Shown piece by piece: positions 12,501 through 23,062 of a stretch of DNA of 64,000 nucleotides. How positions within the stretch are numbered: position 1 is the first letter of the stretch; every line of letters starts with the position of its first letter. Below the pieces are notes generated by a model, which made no database searches, had not been told where the DNA came from, and was given only the letters and a program-made list of their open reading frames with translations. Origin of the DNA: Dermatemys mawii (lineage: Eukaryota > Chordata > Testudines > Dermatemydidae); NCBI GenBank assembly GCA_007922305.1, contig ML677334.1:20475626-20539625 (forward strand). Reading direction: 5' to 3'. The translations under genes were made by a program, and so were the position numbers.

Positions 12501-14489
12501 GAACATAATGATTGACAGCCCTTCAGGAAGGGGGGAGGGGGGACCCAATGAAGAGGGTTGTCTGTATTTGTTACTTGTTGAAATTCCCATAAAATTGAAC
12601 AAGACCCCGCTCTCATATGGGTTAAGTCAGTCTAAAATCCTCTTCGGTGTGGTCCAGCCCAGACTGTCTTTGTTTGGTTAACCTCCAAGACCCACGTTTA
12701 AAAGGGCTATTTGGAAAATTCCTTCCTAAGAACTTAACATCTTTTACCCATTTTTGTGCCTTATTTTATCCACTAATGTCCCGTTTGCAGTTTTTCTAAG
12801 AATACATTTTCTATAATCACTAGAGCAGGCAAGGAGGGGAGAAATCCCCTCCGGTTGTAGAAATAGATGGGATCTGCTTTAATCTCTTCTGCATTTTTAA
12901 AGATTAGCGGGTTTCCCCCCTCCCTCCGCCGCAACCTGCAAGACTTTGGAGGCAATATTAAACACCTTTTTCAGTCACTCTTGCTATAAATCTCCCTGGC
13001 TTTTTGTGTTTAACGACGCGTTTGTAATTCTTTGGTTTTCCTAGTGTTCCTGGCTACGAAATCAAACAAACATACAAGACGGGCTGAAACTGACAGTACC
13101 GTAAAGATAAGGATCTGGGTTTTAACCTCTAAACTAGTAATAACAACGCTAACGGGCATGTTCCTATTAAGACCCCAACCCCAGCCAGGCACCAGCGACT
13201 GGCAATTTTTGTCCTCCCCGTACTTAGCCAGAAACAGGACAAATATGTTCGCGAACAATCGCGCTATTTGTCCTCCCCCGGCCAGGTTTTGTTTTCTCTT
13301 GTCAAGCTCTGTTTTCAGAGAAAACACGGAGCGGCCCCAGCCTCGCCCTTGGTCATGGGCTCTTATCTGACAGCTTCAGTAAACCAGAGTCACCCGCCAG
13401 ACCGGCCACACTGAGGCAGCGCCGGGTGAACCTCCTCCAACCCCAGCCAGCAACCAGCCCCAGCCGTTAAGGGGTGAAGGGCGAAGGGGTATTACCTGGC
13501 AGGTCCTCCCTGGCGTTCTGGTGCAGGTAGCTTTGCTCCAGAGAGTAGCTGGACATGCTGGCGTGGATGCCCGCCGAGGCTGGGTTACTGGGCGGCAGGG
13601 CCTGCTGCTTTAGATACGGCGATGCCCCCGCTGCTGTCCAGTGAGCGGACGGGCTCGCGTAGGGGGAATGGCATTCAATGGCACTGGCCAGGGCGGGCGA
13701 GGAGGGCACGGGGCTGCTGCTGCTGTCGGGACCGTAGTCCCCATTGGAAGTCACGGGGCAGCTGGCCATGTAGGTAGAGCCCGGGGTGGGGGACATGTGT
13801 GGGGCGTGATGCCCCCCGCTCAGCGCCTCGTAGCCCCCGGCCATGGAGTTGCTCATCATGTCCAGGTTGTAGCCGTTGGCGTGGCAGGCCAGGGAGGCGG
13901 AGGGCGCCTGGAAGTCGAAGCCCTGGGGCAGGATGGAGGCGCTGAAGCCGATGCTGTTCATCATGCGGTACATGGGCTTGAGCGCCTGGCACTTTCTTCG
14001 GAAGCCCCGCGGCCGGCGGCGGAAGGAGCCTTCCTCGAACATGAACTCGCTGGCCGGGTCGATGGTCCAGTAGTGGCCCTTGCCCGGCCGGCCCAGCCCC
14101 TTGGGCAGCTTGATGAAGCACTCGTTGAGCGACAGGTTGTGGCGCACCGAGTTCTTCCAGCCCTGGTAGGCGCCGCGGAAGAAGGGGAAGCGGCTCTGCA
14201 GGAACTGGTAGATCTCGCTCAGGGTGAGCCGCTTGGTGGGCGAGCTCTGGATGGCCATGACGATGAGGGCGATGTAAGAGTACGGGGGCTTCTCGGGCCG
14301 CCGCAGCCCCGAGCTCGCCTTCTTGTGCTTGCTGGAGGCGGAGGAGGAGGAGGAGGAGGAGGAGGAGGTCTCCAGGGCGGAGGGGGGCGGCTGGCTCATC
14401 AAGGCGGACTGGAGAGCTCCGGGAGCCGGGCTGCAGGAGCGGAGAGGGGCCGGGGGCTCCAGCGGCTGCTGGCCGCTCTCGGTGGTCAT
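9367..14489 (-). CDS. FOXF2: Forkhead box F2 transcription factor, two coding exons: join(9367..9533,13496..14489)
   Basis: This is a winged-helix DNA-binding transcription activator of mesenchyme (gut wall, lung, palate, pericytes) that acts in the nucleus. The joined frame is 386 aa; human FOXF2 is 444 aa from memory, the difference lying in low-complexity stretches. Residues 42-50 are a serine run. The forkhead domain spans about 66-160, with [14 protein letters not shown] at its start, recognition helix [15 protein letters not shown] at 111-125, and a basic wing 2 ending [10 protein letters not shown]. The middle is Ser/Pro/Ala/His-rich. The C-terminus has [13 protein letters not shown], five histidines and the F-group ending QDIKPCVM. 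The MTTE start and the C-terminus favour FOXF2 over FOXF1, and the neighbour FOXQ1 confirms it. The ATG at 14489 was chosen by this N-terminus; the frame stays open upstream only because of GC richness. The Kozak context is weak (C at -3). Donor CCAG/GTAATA and acceptor TTTCAG/TGGG keep the frame, giving EDL-P-VGLPRYQ. Confidence 0.97.
9534..13495 (-). other. FOXF2 intron 1
   Basis: The single FOXF2 intron is 3962 bp and lies just before the last 55 codons, the position known for FOXF genes. It contains a TG/CA-rich stretch near 9840-10250, a short hairpin near 12204-12258 and two short members of the dispersed palindromic family near 10133-10199 and 10452-10538. I recognise no LINE, LTR or SINE in it and no second gene. 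Confidence 0.85.
12204..12258. other. Short intronic hairpin
   Basis: CTGTAAAG at 12209-12216 pairs with CTTTACAG at 12242-12249, with further partial pairing of GCTG-type and CAGC-type flanks. The loop is about 25 bases and contains a CTG triplet run. No proof of function. Confidence 0.3.
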
Positions 14490-15200
14490 CTGGCGGAGGG
14501 AGGGAACGGAGGGGTGGGGTGAGACCGGCGCGGGTGGGTGCCCGGGTGGGCTCGCGGCTGCTCCCGGGGCACCTCCTAGTGCTGCTGCTGGAGGCGGCGG
14601 CTGCGGACTGCGGGCAGCGCCCGGCGCATCACTCCCCCAGCAGCGCCCGCCAGGCCCCTTGCGCAATGGCTCCCTCCTTTCCGCCGCGGCGAGCGAGGCG
14701 CTTGGCGGGGCGGGTTCGGCTGCGCTCCGGCTCGCCCCCTGCCCGCTCACTGCACTGCCGCGGGGAGGGCTCCGCTCAGGGCTCCTGACATCCCCCACCC
14801 CCCGACCTGGCGGCCACCCCTCGCTGCCTGCTCCTCGGAGCGGAGGAAGCACCAGAGCCCCTGGAGTCTGGCGTCCAGGCTGAGCAGCCAAACACAACCC
14901 AGCCGCCTATCAGTCCCTCACATCTCGCTCTTGTTCTCCAGACCCCCCCTGGAGCCCTCCGAGAGGGCGGCCCAGCGGCCCAGAGAGAGGGAGAAGGAGG
15001 GAAAGGGAGAGAGGGGCCACCCCCTTTCCAGCTGGCCCCCGTCCACCCGTCATCTGGGCAGGAGGCGCTGCCGCGCCAGATCGCGCTCGCTGCCCTCCCT
15101 CACACACGCAATCACACCATCCATCAACCTCACGTAGACAGGTCAGTCCCCACAGCCGCACGCCAGTGTGCCAGACTCCAAAGGTAACGTGCCGAGCTCT
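13440..15200. promoter_or_regulatory. CpG island over FOXF2 exon 1 and promoter/5' UTR
   Basis: This stretch is very GC- and CpG-rich and covers coding exon 1 plus about 700 bases upstream. No TATA box sits close to the ATG; the nearest is a weak minus-strand TATAAAA near 15555, over 1 kb away. A dispersed-start CpG promoter is the likely type. The transcription start cannot be fixed from sequence. Long open frames on both strands here are products of GC richness. Confidence 0.7.
13496..14489 (-). other. FOXF2: FOXF2 coding exon 1
   Basis: This exon has 994 coding bases and encodes residues 1-331 plus the first base of codon 332. It carries the N-terminal Pro/Ser-rich region, the whole forkhead domain (about 14294 down to 14010) and the central transactivation part. 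It ends at donor GT at 13495-13494 in a good consensus (CCAG/GTAATA). Unspliced, the frame would run into the intron and stop after about ten unrelated residues, which supports the splice site. The exon lies in a CpG island and is very GC-rich. Confidence 0.95.
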
Positions 15201-18200
15201 CGCTTTCCCGGCATGGCCATTGCATGCGCTGCTGTCGCTGGAATTAATGCCCCCGCCCCTCGGGATGCGGGGAGTTTCCCACAGAGCAGCAGCTCAGGGG
15301 AGAGCCTGGAGACCGCGGGGCGGGTGGGGGGGGAAGCTTTAGAAACCCAGAGAGAATCTGGATTTACCTGTGCGTGGCCACGGCCCCAGCCCCAGGTTCA
15401 CTTGCCGCACCAGGCACCAAAGGGAATGTTGAGCAAGGAGCAGAATAATTCCGATCTCAAAGCGTGTGTGTGTGTGTGTCTGTCTGTCTGTCTCTTACTG
15501 GGTATCTGCAGGGACCCCGAGGCAGCAATACTGCCGCTGACAGCCTGCCAGGGTTTTATATCGAGAAACAGCTCAGTAGCCACTGCCAAAAAATGATGTG
15601 CCACGGTGCAATCATTTCCCCCCGTTCCGTTGTAGGGTTCCACGTGCTTGGAAACAGGGTCTGATCAAGGAATTAAGGGGAGAAGGGAGGGGGGAGAGAG
15701 AGACCAAAGGCTGGGCGTGGGGTGGGGGGGGATGGAAGATCTCTAAAACCGTGGGGAGGGGGGAGGATGGATGGAAGTGGAGGAGAAAGGGATGCTGGAG
15801 CAAAGAGAAAGGAAGGGCTTGGGGCCGAGCAGGACGCCTGAAGCAGTGTGTGCCTGTCTGTCTCCAGTGCAGCTCCTTGCAGCGCTTGCTGGTGGGTATA
15901 GGCAGGGAGGGGGTTGGGGCTGGTCTCAGACAGTGACCTGCGGTTGAGTGGAAGCAGGCTTTTTCCATCAAACTCTGCCTGGATACCACACACAGAGCCC
16001 AAGTGTCAGTTTACTGCCCTGAGCCCGGCTCCTTTTCCCTAAGCTCCACAGTAATTAGACAAAGAAAACCTAAATTAACTGAACAGGCGTCGACAGCTTC
16101 CTCCCGCTCACCACTGCTACGTACATGGGAATGTGCCCGAAAATGGCATGATTGTACCTGAGAATCAGCTAAGAAAACACTACAGATCTCCACACTATTT
16201 ACCACGCATTTTATTAGGACCCCCCCCCACACACAATCGCTTTGTCGATATTAATTGTTTACCTTTCCTAAGACAGTGGTGTAAGTTGTTCCCATACGGT
16301 ATTTGGAGGCTATTTCTGAGCTTGTTGGAATTACCTCCAATTAAAAAAAATCCTTTTTTTTGCATTTAAAATCCTCCCCTGAGCCTGATCAGCGAGAACA
16401 ATTCTTTTTCTCCTAAGCTCTGTGACATCTGTTTAGATGTCCAGATCATTCCACTATCAGAGAACACGGTAAGATCTTCACGCCCATCTCAATACACTTT
16501 TGTAGGTTCTCTCTATTAACTGGGGTGGGGGGCAACTTTATGTGAAATAACTCCAACCAGATCCTTAGGTTTAAACACTATTCAGTTGGAAGTGGGGGGA
16601 GGAGACTTCGCTCAAAGTAACTTTCAGGAGAAATCTTTTACTGACGATGTAAGAAAATACAATTGCGTCACCTCTTTATTACAAAGCACATTAGAAAGAA
16701 CTTTCACAAGTAACCCAAAAAAGCACCCCAGATTTACCATCGTATTCTGAATTAATCTCCCGTTTATAGGCGAAGGGAGTAAAAATTCCGTCAGATTCCT
16801 TTTACCTGACAGGAATGCACTCTGCCTCGCAGACGATTACTTTAAACAAATCATTAAGAAGCCAGGCGCGCTATTTACAATGAATTCAAATGATCGTCCA
16901 GCACTGGCAGCATCAGTGGTGGTCTCTGCTTTTGAGTTTTACTGTCTTCTTTATTTTTAGCCGCACAAATCCTGCGTCCGAGACGAGGTACTGAATGTTT
17001 CCACGACTTTTTGCTGGTGGTATCGGCTTGAGGTTCTCACGATGAAACAAAAAGGACATTTGCTGGTTGGTGAAGATGTTTATTTTGGTTGGTGTATCGG
17101 TTTCCGTGCTCAGCCCAGCTTTGGAGCACAAATGCTCTGCTTTGCCATAGTGTAGGGACATAACACTTTTGGCAGATATGGCGAGTTAGCTGGTGTTCTA
17201 TAATCATCGTTTTTATTCTAGGAAATCTCTGCATTATTGCGATTTCACTTTTATGTCCGTGCTCCTCTGCTTCTTGGGATAAATACAATAGCCTTAGACT
17301 AAACCAGTTAAGAAAATGGGAGACAAATATGAAAGAGAAATGTTTAGTGCTATCGCAGAAACCTCCCTTCTTAACTGCAGGCTCTCCCTGGCCCCTCGTT
17401 CTAAGGTCCGGCATATGAAAAGCATTTTTTCAATTAAATCCTAGACTGAAACTTAAACAAATCCCCTCAGTATTGTAAAAATACGTTTCCTTAAGCCCCG
17501 GAGGATTTTCCCTCCACTGTCAGTTTCAGGGTGTCTGCAGTTATCGAGATCTACATAGATCTAGACAGACTGAGGCTGAGATAAACAGACACATTTCAGC
17601 ATTTGGGATATGACTGCGTTTGGCGCTAGTTGAAAATGCTGATCAGCCCAAACGATCATCCAATAAACTCCCTCTGCAAAACTTAAAGCAAAATCCAGAG
17701 AGGAGACAAGTCCCTTCAAAGCGAATTGACTGAGAAAGGGAGGAGGGGAAGGGCTGTTATGGTGGGGGAGGAGGGGGAGATTTAGTACCAATCCCAGACT
17801 CTGCTGCCCTTTCTTTGTCCTGAACCCCCAGACCTCTTGGCTTCTCTTGGACCTTTGGCACTAGGCCTGCAATCCCAATGTTTATTTGGATGGATTTTCC
17901 GTTTTGCAAACGCGTTTGTCATAGACAGGGCGCTTTTTATAGCCACCTTCCTTAGAACCGCATACTCCCCTGTGCTCTTCTCCGATTATTTGATGCTTCT
18001 TTTGGCTACGAGAGGAGGGAACTTTGACATTTGACCATCTTTGTATCAGATTAACCATCTAACTGCTTTTCCGATAGGGACTGTGATAGGGACTCTCTTC
18101 CGATCAGCCTGTGTGTAAAGGAGAGAAAAAGAAATACGCTATAATCGCAAAGGCCTACTTTACTTGCAGTTAAAAAAAAAAAGTCACCAGCACTTTAGGC

Positions 18201-21200
18201 AGCTAACTTGTAAAGGCAGCGTACCTTGACTAGATTGTTCTGAATCCATCGGAGAATCCTAAAATGCAGTAAGAATAGGGTGTTTTAAATGAAACGATTG
18301 CTACCGATTTCCAAAGGGTGCTGAATCATGCAAGAGAGAACTAAGCAGCAGACAGGAGTAAAGACATTTTCCATTTTAGGTCGGAATGTTTGCCCGTGTC
18401 TTTTTGGATATCTAGGACGAGCCCTTTTACTTTTATTCTGTGCTGCAGGAAAGTGTCCTGGATCTGAGAAGTTTTACACTTCTCCCATCAGTGGCAATTT
18501 GATGAAATACCCTGGGGCAAGAGACATTGACAGGATCTGAGACACGGAGTTCGTTGGCTACGTACAAACGCAGAGAGACACAAGAACTATACACGATAGC
18601 AAAGTGTTCTTAACATGAAATAGGTTGAGAGAGAGAATGGGGAGTAAGAGAAAAGGGACCCCCGAAAACAATGTAATAGGGTCCCCATCGTTATGCCTCT
18701 CTGAAGCAAACCTCCCATTGATTTCAATGTACCCTTGAGTTCAGTGGGATGTTTGCTTGAGGGGGAAGTGCAGGATCTGTGTGTTTGGAATTCTTCAAGT
18801 GGAAACTCATGTGCAGGAATGTTCGACTGGGCCAGCTAACACCAGTGGAATGGAAAGTGGGGAAGTTAGTTGCTCGGGTCTCGCAGCCTTTCGCTCTTTT
18901 CTCTTTGAGCCTTTCTCTGGCCCAGGCACGGGTCTGTTCAGCACGCGGAGGTGGGTTTTCAGCTTTCCGGAAAGCCACTCTCTAGCCGAAGATTTGTTGC
19001 CACTGTTCCCGAGTCTGCCTATGCCATACATTGTTTGGACTGGGTGAGTCTAAAATACCCTCTCTTCCTCTGCACGGCTTGAGAGAGGGGAGCTCCAGTG
19101 AAAGCCGCAGCTAAAGTCCGGGGAAAGTCTCCTTTTAGAATGCAGCAAAGCGCTTTTTTTAGGTGGTAGATGATCTGTGAAGCAGCAACAGAAATGGACT
19201 AGGGGGAGCGTGGGCCGATGACCCCTTTAGCTCTCCCAGATGTGAGACTGCTGCCAGACCGCACCGTCAGACTCTCCGGCCGGCTACCGGCTCGCAGCAG
19301 AGAGACTGACACAGCCTCTTGCAGGGCAGCCTTCTGGAAGGCAGCCCGGCTCAGGTATGCGAGGCAGCTAGGGCCGATTGTTCGACTGATCCAAACCGCT
19401 GTGTTGCAAAGGAGCCTTTGTCCACGGCCCTGTCATTTCCCCGTGTGCTGTGAGCTGGCGAGCTAAACACTGAACTCCCACCGCCGCCTTCACTTCGTCA
19501 GTGTAGGAGCGATCACACTGCACGTGGTCAGAGACTCAGCAGTACCTGCTGACTCAGGATGACGTTTCCATAGCGCATACTAAGGTAATATGTGTGTATT
19601 TAATGTATATGCCATCTGACCCCCAGGCATTTATCATAGGAACTCCGTGCATGTTACACACACCTACTGACAGGGATGTGTAGAAAACACTCATTCTGTA
19701 CTGCCCTTTGTCTACTTCACAAGTGCCACCATACGGTCATTTAGGACATGGCTTTTTGCCTATTGTTTTAAGTAGATCTTGCTTTTCCTCCCCCAGAGCA
19801 CAATGTATAGGATCCCTCCTCCCTCCAACTCTGTGGTCTGCAAAATTCTATATGAACTTCCCGGAGTATCAAAATAACTCCCCTACTGCGGTCAGGATAT
19901 AGGTCACCTCTTTAAAGGAAACACGACCCTTCCAAAAATATATAACATCTCTGACGCAAAAAAAAAAAATCTTTTGTCTCCGGGCATCCTTTGTCGGAGT
20001 AAATAAAACGTGACAGACGCTGAGTACAATAATAATACTAATAATCATGTATTTTTTAAAAGCAGAGAAAATACAAATTCTCCGTCTAGTCTGGTTTTCC
20101 GTCACAGCTCAGGCTAGGACAGACACACGTGGCTCAGAAAGGGGTGAGCCTTTGAGGCAGGGAGGCAGGGATCTGTTGTGAGTCCAATAATCACGTTGAT
20201 GATAAGTGACAACTATGCGTTGGCAGGATCTTCCAGCGTCGGATGCGAAGCGAGATATGGCAGAAGGGGAGAAACGGGGTTATTGGTAGTAAAGGGCAAG
20301 CTCTATCTCTAGTGCACATTTGAACAACAGCCTTATCGTGGGAGCTATTTTGGCTTCACAGTCCTTCTATTTAACACCAAAACCCGACTCCTGCTCCCCG
20401 CACGCCATTGACAGCCCTGCATAAGGCCAGCAAGATTTGCCTGGGGATCTAAACACGCAATACCCCTTTTCTCTTGCTTTTAACTCCCAGGTTTACATTC
20501 CAAGCCAACGAGCTTACTGCTCAAATAGCTCTTATACATTGTCAATGACTTTCATGCAAGGCTGAGACCTTCATTATCTCCCGCGCCTTTTGTAACGTGG
20601 GTGAGTGAGGGGAAGTGTCAGATCTGATTCCAGTCTAGTTGTTCTCAAAGTATTCCCCTCTCATCCCCTTTAGAGCTGTTGAATTCTTCTGCGTCGTGGC
20701 GGTCACTCGATTCGGACACCTTCTTTATATACTCTAGTGACTTGTGGGGCTGCTGACAGAGCAGGGGGCTGTTGAACATGAGGGTGGGTGCCCGACTTTG
20801 GCCCGGGGCGGGTAAAGAAACACATGCGAGCCTGGGGTTCACATTGCAATGGGGAGTGAGGTTTGTAGCTAACTTAGAGACACAGGACCTGATCCTGCTG
20901 CCAGTGACGTCCAGGCAACACTCCCGTTATAGTCGCTGGTGCGGGATCCAGGGTGTGATTTCTAATGCGGACTGTGACAGGAGAAGTTGTTGGATCCCGT
21001 GGAAAGAAACGACACGCTCTGTTTTTTTTTTAAAGGTTGTCTGTGTGGTGTGGGAAGCAGAGAGCAGCCCGCCTGAGCCTTGCGCTGTTAACGGGCCGGG
21101 GGGAAAGTGCCGTGGATTGATGTGCCATGAGACGCAGTGTAATCTGGATCTGACCCGCGCTGTTTACACTGGAAAGCTGGGGGGTCAAATATTGGTCCCT

Positions 21201-21539
21201 GCCCGTGTATTGAATGAGCTCACAGGAAAAGACCCTTCCGCGTCTCCCATCCCTCGCGGAGAGCCCAGCTGGGTGTGGGGGACGGGGACGCGCTAATCAG
21301 GAGCAGGTTCCATGCCCCAGTTCGTGAGAGGTTTTCATTAATTTCGGAGTGAAGCCCATAAAATATAACGACCCACTCCGAGGTAGTGCCGAGGGCCGGA
21401 GTATTAAATGATTTACGAACAGCGTGTGGAAAAACAGTAATAAGCCCAGGGAGCACCTTGGAGCGGGGCTGCCAAGCGAGCTCTGCGCTCCCCCGGACAC
21501 TCGGGGAGACTCTGGCGGTGACGAGGGCAGGAAACAATC
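15201..21539. other. FOXF2 upstream flank, repeat-poor
   Basis: No coding gene is recognised on either strand. A TG/TCTG microsatellite lies at about 15462-15493. G- and GA-rich low complexity runs from 15670 to 15930. An inverted-repeat family member lies at about 18686-18778 and another near 20881-20951. GC content rises again after 18.8 kb, and an exon-like GC-rich stretch at about 19200-19354 ends in a donor-like CAG/GTATGC. No LINE, LTR or SINE is recognised. Confidence 0.5.
18686..18778. repeat. Palindromic element of the dispersed family
   Basis: GAAGCAAACCTCCCATTGA on the left is mirrored on the right by TTCAGTGGGATGTTTGCTTG, followed by GCAGGATCTG. The arms are similar but imperfect. 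It matches the other ATTGACTTCA/CAGGATC inverted repeats of this window. Confidence 0.55.
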
Positions 21540-22690
21540 AAAGCCCTTTGCCATCGTTTTGATGGACGGTGTTTCTGCGGGACGCGCGTTGTGACCTGCA
21601 GCTGCCAGGGAAAGCGATGGATCCGAGGGAAGAACCGATGCGCTCCTCTTGCTGCCCGAGCGGGGGGTGCTGGGGGCGCTGTCCCGCCCCCCGGCTCGCA
21701 GTGGTTTCCTTCATACACAGGGTTTAGTTTGGGTCAGCGGCTCCCTGGGCTCTCCCCTACCCCAGGGGGCCTTCTCTGAGCGCCTGCGCCTCCCTCCAGC
21801 TCACCTCGCTCCCCCAGCCCTGAGGCCGGCTGGATCCGCTGGCTTCCAGCGCCGGGCTGGCGCAAAACCTCCCTGGCGGGTTTCAACCGTTCATCAGCCA
21901 GCGCTGTTTTAGGGAGACGTTTTCTCCCTTTCCAGATCCAGTCCTCACACGCCGCGCCAGCGCGGGAGGGGAGGGAGCCTCCTCCAAACAAGACCAGCGC
22001 CTTGATCGGGGCCAGAAGGGTCCGCTGACCTCTGGGAGCCCTGGAGCCGGCAGAAGGATTTATTTGGCCTCCTCTTTGCCTTTCACTGACACGGGCTGCC
22101 CAGTTCCAGCGCCCGCTCCTTTCCTAAGCTCACCAGAGCTTGGGGGGCCTGGCGCGTCCATCTCCTGCTCCCTCCCACCCCCAGGAAGGAGACAGGAGCC
22201 CTGAGCACCAGGCCTCGGGGGAGGAACTGCTGCTCTGGGAGGGAGGAAGATATGGCGAGTTCCAGCACCTATGGGTGGGTCACACTCCAGCTGTTGTTTG
22301 GTACCTGGGGAGGCTGCTGCGGTCACCAATCTCCCCCAGCAGCTTCCATGAACTCGGCTCTCTCCCCCCACAAAGGGCCCGCGCCCCCGTCCTTCCTCCT
22401 CAGCTCCCCAGACGGAGCCCCCCGGCCCTTTCTCCCGGTTTGTCCTTGCCGCTGGGTGGCGCTAGGCTCTCGTGAATGAGGGCGCAGGCGGCCGGCCCAG
22501 CACTTTCACCACCTGCCGGGCGAGCGTGTCCCAGGAAGCCCGCGGCTCCCCGGAGAGCGCCGGCCCCTCCCAGGGGACTGGTCAGGGGACACAGGACAGC
22601 AGGACGAGCCGGCCGCTGAGAGTGAAGAGCGAGGAACGAGCTTGCTCCGCTTGCGCATACGGGGATCACGTTCTTCCAGGGCCCTGCCTG
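21540..22690. promoter_or_regulatory. CpG-rich block about 7 kb upstream of FOXF2
   Basis: GC-rich sequence with many CpGs (for example GCCGCGCCAGCGCGGG near 21951 and GCGCAGGCGGCCGGCC near 22481) lies outside any recognised gene. Open frames on both strands lack known domains and look like composition artefacts. It could be a promoter of a divergent non-coding RNA, a distal FOXF2 promoter or an enhancer-type CpG island. Confidence 0.45.
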
Positions 22691-22782
22691 TCTCTGTTGT
22701 TAAAGCCACGTGCCAGCTCCTAGCCATTCTCCCTGGGCTCAGCTTGGCACCCAGGCTTCAAGGCGAAATCAACGATGGTTGC

Positions 22783-22872
22783 TACATTATATTATTATAT
22801 TATTATTATTGTATTAGTTTTATTTATATATATATTTATTATTTTATTTTATTGTTATTATTTATTTTAAAG
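22783..22872. repeat. AT-rich low-complexity stretch
   Basis: Runs of ATTATT, TATATA and TTTATT. It separates the CpG-rich block from a dispersed repeat copy. Confidence 0.8.
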
Positions 22873-22907
22873 AAAGGAGTAGGATCTAGGAACGCCAAAG
22901 TGCTGAA

Positions 22908-23062
22908 AGGTTTCAGAGGAGCAGCCCTGTTAGTCTGTATCCCCCAAAAGAAGGAGGAGTCCATGTGGCACCATGTGAGACTCACACATTTGTTTGGGCA
23001 TAAGCTTTCCTGGCTAGAACCCACTTGATCGGATGCAGGGAGTGGAACATACAGTAGATGCT
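22908..23062 (+). repeat. Dispersed turtle-type repeat (GGTTTCAGAGGAGCAGCC family)
   Basis: It starts GGTTTCAGAGGAGCAGCCCT and continues through TTAGTCTGTATCCC, AAGGAGGAGTCCATGTGGCACC and GGCATAAGCTTTCCTGGCTAGAACC to GATGCAGGGAGTGGAA. I recognise it from memory as a very common interspersed repeat of turtle and crocodilian genomes; its exact class was not established. It is the only clear mobile-type copy within 10 kb upstream of FOXF2. Confidence 0.7.

Noticed and set aside
13641..14522. 293-codon plus-strand frame and the 148-codon frame over FOXF2 exon 1
   Set aside because: These are shadows of the FOXF2 exon in other frames. They are low-complexity Gly/Arg/Ala without domains.
14490..14897. 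In-frame extension of FOXF2 upstream of the chosen ATG (start MCLAAQ)
   Set aside because: The frame stays open only through GC richness. The residues are low-complexity, and the family N-terminus MTTE matches the downstream ATG.
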